Source: Geomonas limicola
GTDB lineage: Bacteria > Desulfobacterota > Desulfuromonadia > Geobacterales > Geobacteraceae
Assembly (NCBI RefSeq): GCF_014193675.1
Contig: NZ_BLXZ01000002.1
Location: forward strand, 310,001 to 374,000
Length of the DNA stretch: 64,000 bases
Direction of reading: 5' to 3'
The position numbers and the translations under genes are program-made. The notes under the pieces were generated by a model. The model was given only the letters and a program-made list of their open reading frames with translations. It did no database searches and was not told the DNA's origin. Below, in pieces: positions 61,183 to 64,000 of this stretch. How positions within the stretch are numbered: the stretch's first letter is position 1; the number at the start of each line of letters is the position of its first letter.

Positions 61183-61434
61183 ATGAAGACGCGCAAGAAG
61201 ATCCTCGACTACGAGTACGAGGAAGTACTGGAGACCAAGTACCGCGAGCTGATCCGCGTCGGGTGTGCCGTGGCGGTCGGGTGCCCCACCTGACTCAAGA
61301 AGCACTTCGCGGTCGCGAAGGAAGCTGGAGCCAGCGAGGCGGAACTCAGGGAGGCGATCGCCTACGGCATCATCGCCCCCTCCGGCAGGGCCAAGAACTT
61401 CGCCCTGGGGATGCAGGAAGAGCTGGGTTGGTAA
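61183..61434 (+). CDS. AhpD-like probable selenoprotein (in-frame TGA as Sec37)
   Basis: AGGAGG precedes the ATG at 61183. The frame runs 36 codons to a TGA at 61291 and then continues 46 more codons to TAA (61432), with coherent protein on both sides. Around the TGA it reads GCPT-U-LKKH, an exact match to the AhpD/carboxymuconolactone-decarboxylase-like active site CxxCxxxH with the second Cys replaced. The part after TGA (VAKEAGASEAELREAIAYG) is typical of the family. A hairpin with a GG apical loop lies 17 nt past the TGA. The product would be an 83-residue redox enzyme. Without Sec insertion it would be a dead 36-residue peptide. Confidence 0.85.
61291..61320 (+). promoter_or_regulatory. 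Candidate bacterial SECIS hairpin
   Basis: The TGA (61291-61293) is followed by a perfect cttcgc / gcgaag stem at 61305-61320 with loop GGTC. The GG of the loop starts 17 nt after the TGA, in the range seen for bacterial SECIS elements read by SelB. Confidence 0.65.
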
Positions 61435-61524
61435 GGCAGGATTATCATACTTAGAGGATCTCGGGCTGCGCGGCGGGGTGAAGCTCGTCGGGACGCACCT
61501 CGTTTTTGAGAAAGGTTCTGTCAC

Positions 61525-62868
61525 GTGAGAATGGGAATTCGGCCTGCGCGGATCAAGCGGGTCTCGATCCGGCGCAACGTCGCCGCCTTGTCGCTCCCCG
61601 TCCTGCTCTCCTCGCTGTTTCAGCGGCTGGTCTCCATTGTGGACATCTTCATGGTGGGGGGGCTCGGAGCCGCGGCGATCGCCGCTACCGGGCTGGGACA
61701 ACTTCTCATCTTCGTGGTGATGACGGTGTTCTGGGGGCTCGCCACCGGAGCCACGGTGGTCATCGCCCACCTCTGGGGTGCCGGCCGGCGCAGCGAGGCG
61801 CGCCGCGCCGCCTTCGCATCGTGTCTTTTATGCGCCCTCCTCGCGGTGGCGGCGAGCCTCGCCGGGTACCACTACGGTGCCGACCTCGCGCGCTTTCTCG
61901 GGGCAAGTGACGAGGTGCGCGCCCACGCCAGCCGCTACATCGAGCTGGTCTTTCTCTACTTCGGCTGCACCGCAGGCCTCAACATCCTCTCGGCGATCAT
62001 GCAGGGTACCGGCAACACCAGGACACCGATGCAGGGTGTCATCCTGGTCAACGTGCTGCACGTGGTGATCGCCTGGCCGCTCATCTACGGCCACCTGGGG
62101 CTCCCCAGGCTCGGCGTGGTGGGTGCCGCCTACGCCATCAACCTCTCCGAGGCCGCCGGCTTTCTCTACCTGCTCTTCGAGGCACTGCGCCGCAACTACC
62201 TGAGAATCGGCCCTCCCGACCTCGCCTTGTTGCGCAAGGTCTGGGACATCGGCTACCCGGTGGCGCTGGAGCGCATCGCCCAGCAGTCCGGCCAGCTCTT
62301 CTACTCCAAGTTCATCATCGGCTTCGGCACTACCGCCTACGCCGCGCACCAGATCGGACTCTCCATCGAGTCGCTCTCCTTCATGCCGGGGGCGGGGATG
62401 GGGATCGCCGCGGCTACCCTCATGGGGCAGGCCTTAGGGGCCCGCAAGATCCGGCGCGCCCGGATCAGCCACGTCGAGGCGCTGCGCCTGGCCCTCATGG
62501 TCATGGCCAGCATGGCGCTCGTCTTTCTCTTTTTCCCCCACCAGTTGATCGCACTCTTCACCAGCGACCCCGAGGTAATCGAGAAGGGGAGCGTGTTTCT
62601 GCGCCTGGTTGCCTTCGCCCAGGTGCCGCTCGCACTCTCCTTCGTCTACGCCGGCAGCCTGCGCGGCACCGGGGATACCCACTTCGTCTTCCTGGTGACC
62701 CTCTGTTCCATGTGGGGGATCCGGGTGCTCTTCTCCTGGATCGCCGCCTACCCCCTGAAACTCTCCCTCTACCTGGTCTGGAGCGTCTTCGTCCTGGACT
62801 GGTTCGTGCGGGCCGCCGCCTTCGCCTGGCGCTACCACCGGCGCGACCTGCACGGCGTGGTGCTCTGA
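61525..62868 (+). CDS. MATE-family multidrug/Na+ antiporter
   Basis: This is a 447-residue inner-membrane protein starting at GTG, with about 12 hydrophobic segments. MATE-typical phrases include LSLPVLLSSLFQRLVSIVDI at the start, GTGNTRTPMQG near 155 and FMPGAGMGIAAATLMGQALGA near 300. These exporters swap cations for drugs or metabolites. The gene is GC-rich core type. The next gene starts 3 bp after its stop. Confidence 0.9.
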   Translation: MRMGIRPARIKRVSIRRNVAALSLPVLLSSLFQRLVSIVDIFMVGGLGAAAIAATGLGQLLIFVVMTVFWGLATGATVVIAHLWGAGRRSEARRAAFASCLLCALLAVAASLAGYHYGADLARFLGASDEVRAHASRYIELVFLYFGCTAGLNILSAIMQGTGNTRTPMQGVILVNVLHVVIAWPLIYGHLGLPRLGVVGAAYAINLSEAAGFLYLLFEALRRNYLRIGPPDLALLRKVWDIGYPVALERIAQQSGQLFYSKFIIGFGTTAYAAHQIGLSIESLSFMPGAGMGIAAATLMGQALGARKIRRARISHVEALRLALMVMASMALVFLFFPHQLIALFTSDPEVIEKGSVFLRLVAFAQVPLALSFVYAGSLRGTGDTHFVFLVTLCSMWGIRVLFSWIAAYPLKLSLYLVWSVFVLDWFVRAAAFAWRYHRRDLHGVVL

Positions 62869-62871
62869 AAC

Positions 62872-63918
62872 ATGGACCTGGTCTTTACCCCCAGCCTCGA
62901 TTGCCGCGAGACCCGGCGCCGCCTGGAGCGTCTCCTGGTGCCGGGGCCACTCACCGACCCCGCGCTCCTGCGGCGCGTCGAGCGGTTGGCGGAACGCTTC
63001 GCGAGCTTTGCCGCCAGCTATCCGCTCCCCCTGTGGGCCCCCGGCCTGCAGATTACCGAGGAGATGCGCAGCTTGAGCGAGGCGCTCTTCCCGCTGGGCG
63101 AGGTGCGCCCGGTCACAGCCGCACTCTGCCGGGCCGGCTGCCGGTTCCCCCCGCTGTTCGAGGCAAGCTACCTGTACAGCTCGGCGAGCTGGTGCGATTT
63201 CCTGCACCGGTTCCAGCCCGGATGTACCTGCGCCGATCCCTCGCTCCTCCTGAGCCGGCTGGCCCGCGACGACCAGGCGAGGCTCGAGTTTCTCTTCGCC
63301 CTGTTCCTGCCGCGGCACTTCGGCGCGACCTTCGACCGCTATCCCGGCCAGGCCCGCTTCCTGACGCGCTGGCTTCGTGCCCAGCGTACCCGGCTTAGCG
63401 GACGCATCAGGGCCCTGGACAGCGCCTGCGGCAGCGGCGAGGGGACCTACGACCTGGCGCACTGCATCGTGGAGGCGGGCTACCCGAAGGCCCTCGTGCA
63501 CGGCTCGACCCTCGAGCACCTGGAGCTCTTCGCCGCGGCACACGCCTGGTTCCCGCACGACGCCGAGCGCGGCGCCGCCTACCGGGAGCGGATCGCCCCC
63601 CTGGTCGCACCGACCAGTCCGGTTCGTTTCAGCTTTTACCGGGAGGAGGTGGGCTCTGCGGGGCGCGAGCGTTTCGATGTCGTCCTGTGCAACGGTCTTC
63701 TGGGGGGACCGCTCCTGCACGACGCCGGCGGGCTCGCCGCGGCCGTGGCCGCGCTTGCCGCACGCCTTACCCCGGGAGGGATCCTGCTGGCGGCGGACCG
63801 CTTCCATGCCGGCTGGCGGCTTCGGGTGCCGCCGGCAAGGCTTGAGGACCTTCTACGGGATCAGGGTCTTAAGGTACGGGAGATCGAGGAGGGGGTGGCG
63901 GGGGAGAAACCGCTTTGA
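62872..63918 (+). CDS. SAM-dependent methyltransferase, CheR-like fold
   Basis: This is a 348-residue protein. The SAM-binding motif I is LDSACGSGEGTYDLA near 182-196, preceded by RFLTRWLRAQRTRLSGRI, resembling the CheR-type methyltransferase layout (CxTGEE...S.A). Later motifs include FDVVLCNGLLGG near 266. No MCP or other chemotaxis gene is adjacent, so the substrate is unknown. It is translated in tandem with the MATE gene. Confidence 0.7.
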   Translation: MDLVFTPSLDCRETRRRLERLLVPGPLTDPALLRRVERLAERFASFAASYPLPLWAPGLQITEEMRSLSEALFPLGEVRPVTAALCRAGCRFPPLFEASYLYSSASWCDFLHRFQPGCTCADPSLLLSRLARDDQARLEFLFALFLPRHFGATFDRYPGQARFLTRWLRAQRTRLSGRIRALDSACGSGEGTYDLAHCIVEAGYPKALVHGSTLEHLELFAAAHAWFPHDAERGAAYRERIAPLVAPTSPVRFSFYREEVGSAGRERFDVVLCNGLLGGPLLHDAGGLAAAVAALAARLTPGGILLAADRFHAGWRLRVPPARLEDLLRDQGLKVREIEEGVAGEKPL

Positions 63919-63922
63919 TGGG

Positions 63923-64000
63923 TCAGGGCTCTTTGTCCAGCACCGCGTCGACGACGGCATAACACCAGAGCACCATGAACCCCATGAGGACCCAGCGGGC
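63923..64000 (-). CDS. C-terminal end of a small membrane protein (partial)
   Basis: The minus strand is open from the right edge to a TGA at 63923, ending RWVLMGFMVLWCYAVVDAVLDKEP. One hydrophobic helix is visible. The gene is convergent with the methyltransferase, and its identity cannot be told from 25 residues. Confidence 0.5.
   Translation of the reverse strand, partial: ARWVLMGFMVLWCYAVVDAVLDKEP

Noticed and set aside
61152..61454. 100-residue plus-strand frame over the AhpD-like gene
   Set aside because: It is in a different frame from the AhpD-like active site; its product is Arg/Gly-rich with no domain, while the frame with TGA gives a family match.
62434..63807. 457-residue minus-strand open frame
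   Set aside because: It is antisense to the MATE and methyltransferase genes; composition (Gln, Glu, Gly, Ala) is typical of a shadow frame.

Overview
The window looks like part of a chromosome from a deltaproteobacterium of the Geobacter/Geomonas group (Desulfuromonadales). This is an inference from four things: the GC-rich right flank, a PAS-rich hybrid histidine kinase with a periplasmic binding domain, an AhpD-like gene with an in-frame TGA that fits selenocysteine, and antisense-ORF-rich codon use. No rRNA, tRNA or CRISPR array was recognised. The right flank (about 57-64 kb) is very GC-rich, ordinary chromosomal DNA. The left 57 kb is a mosaic island of mobile and defence modules with lower and variable GC.

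Layout. (1) 1-5.3 kb, minus strand: a Tn7-like transposition operon tnsA-tnsB-tnsC-tniQ; tniQ runs off the left edge. Next to it lies a broken Mu/TniA-type transposase (5.5-5.95 kb). (2) 6.1-8.9 kb: a CI-like repressor, a small metallophosphoesterase with a strong terminator, and a HEAT-repeat gene. (3) 8.9-11.8 kb, minus: a membrane protein (UPF0174/YaaW-like core) coupled to a PD-(D/E)XK-like membrane nuclease candidate. (4) 12-14.7 kb, minus: a compact six-gene operon around an AAA+ ATPase with small proteins (DUF4258-like, DUF4236-like and two paralogues). (5) 15.1-21.5 kb, plus, divergent from (4): a small Cys-rich protein, a sigma-factor-like protein, a zinc-finger (ZAS-type) anti-sigma-like protein, a Lon-type Ser-Lys protease fused to a helical region, a two-TM coiled-coil protein and a 51-residue membrane peptide. 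This looks like a protease-controlled sigma switch and is the best candidate for an undescribed system. (6) 21.6-34.1 kb: a 2135-residue protein and a 1749-residue DEAH/DUF1998 helicase (Druantia-like architecture), plus a small gene. (7) 34.2-37.9 kb: McrBC. (8) 38.3-43.3 kb: QatABCD. (9) 43.4-45.1 kb: a PD-(D/E)XK restriction-like gene, a small gene and a frameshifted HU gene. (10) 45.5-46.1 kb: ssb behind four 20-bp iterons. (11) 46.2-54.4 kb: a mobility module of three tyrosine recombinases, two small coiled-coil proteins and a RecD2-like helicase, followed by a dense dyad region. (12) 54.7-56.5 kb: two lipoproteins and a small gene. (13) 57-64 kb: hybrid histidine kinase, coiled-coil protein, probable selenoprotein, MATE exporter, methyltransferase, and the end of a minus-strand gene.

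How it fits together. Several independent anti-phage modules (Druantia-like, McrBC, Qat, a restriction-like nuclease, a nuclease/membrane pair, and the AAA+ and sigma/Lon operons) sit between two different mobility machineries, a Tn7-like operon on the left and a recombinase trio on the right. A dyad repeat (arms close to acactgctatagca) recurs three times, before mcrB, between mcrC and qatA, and before the HU/ssb divergence. It suggests either a shared regulator or a shared mobility history for the right half of the island.
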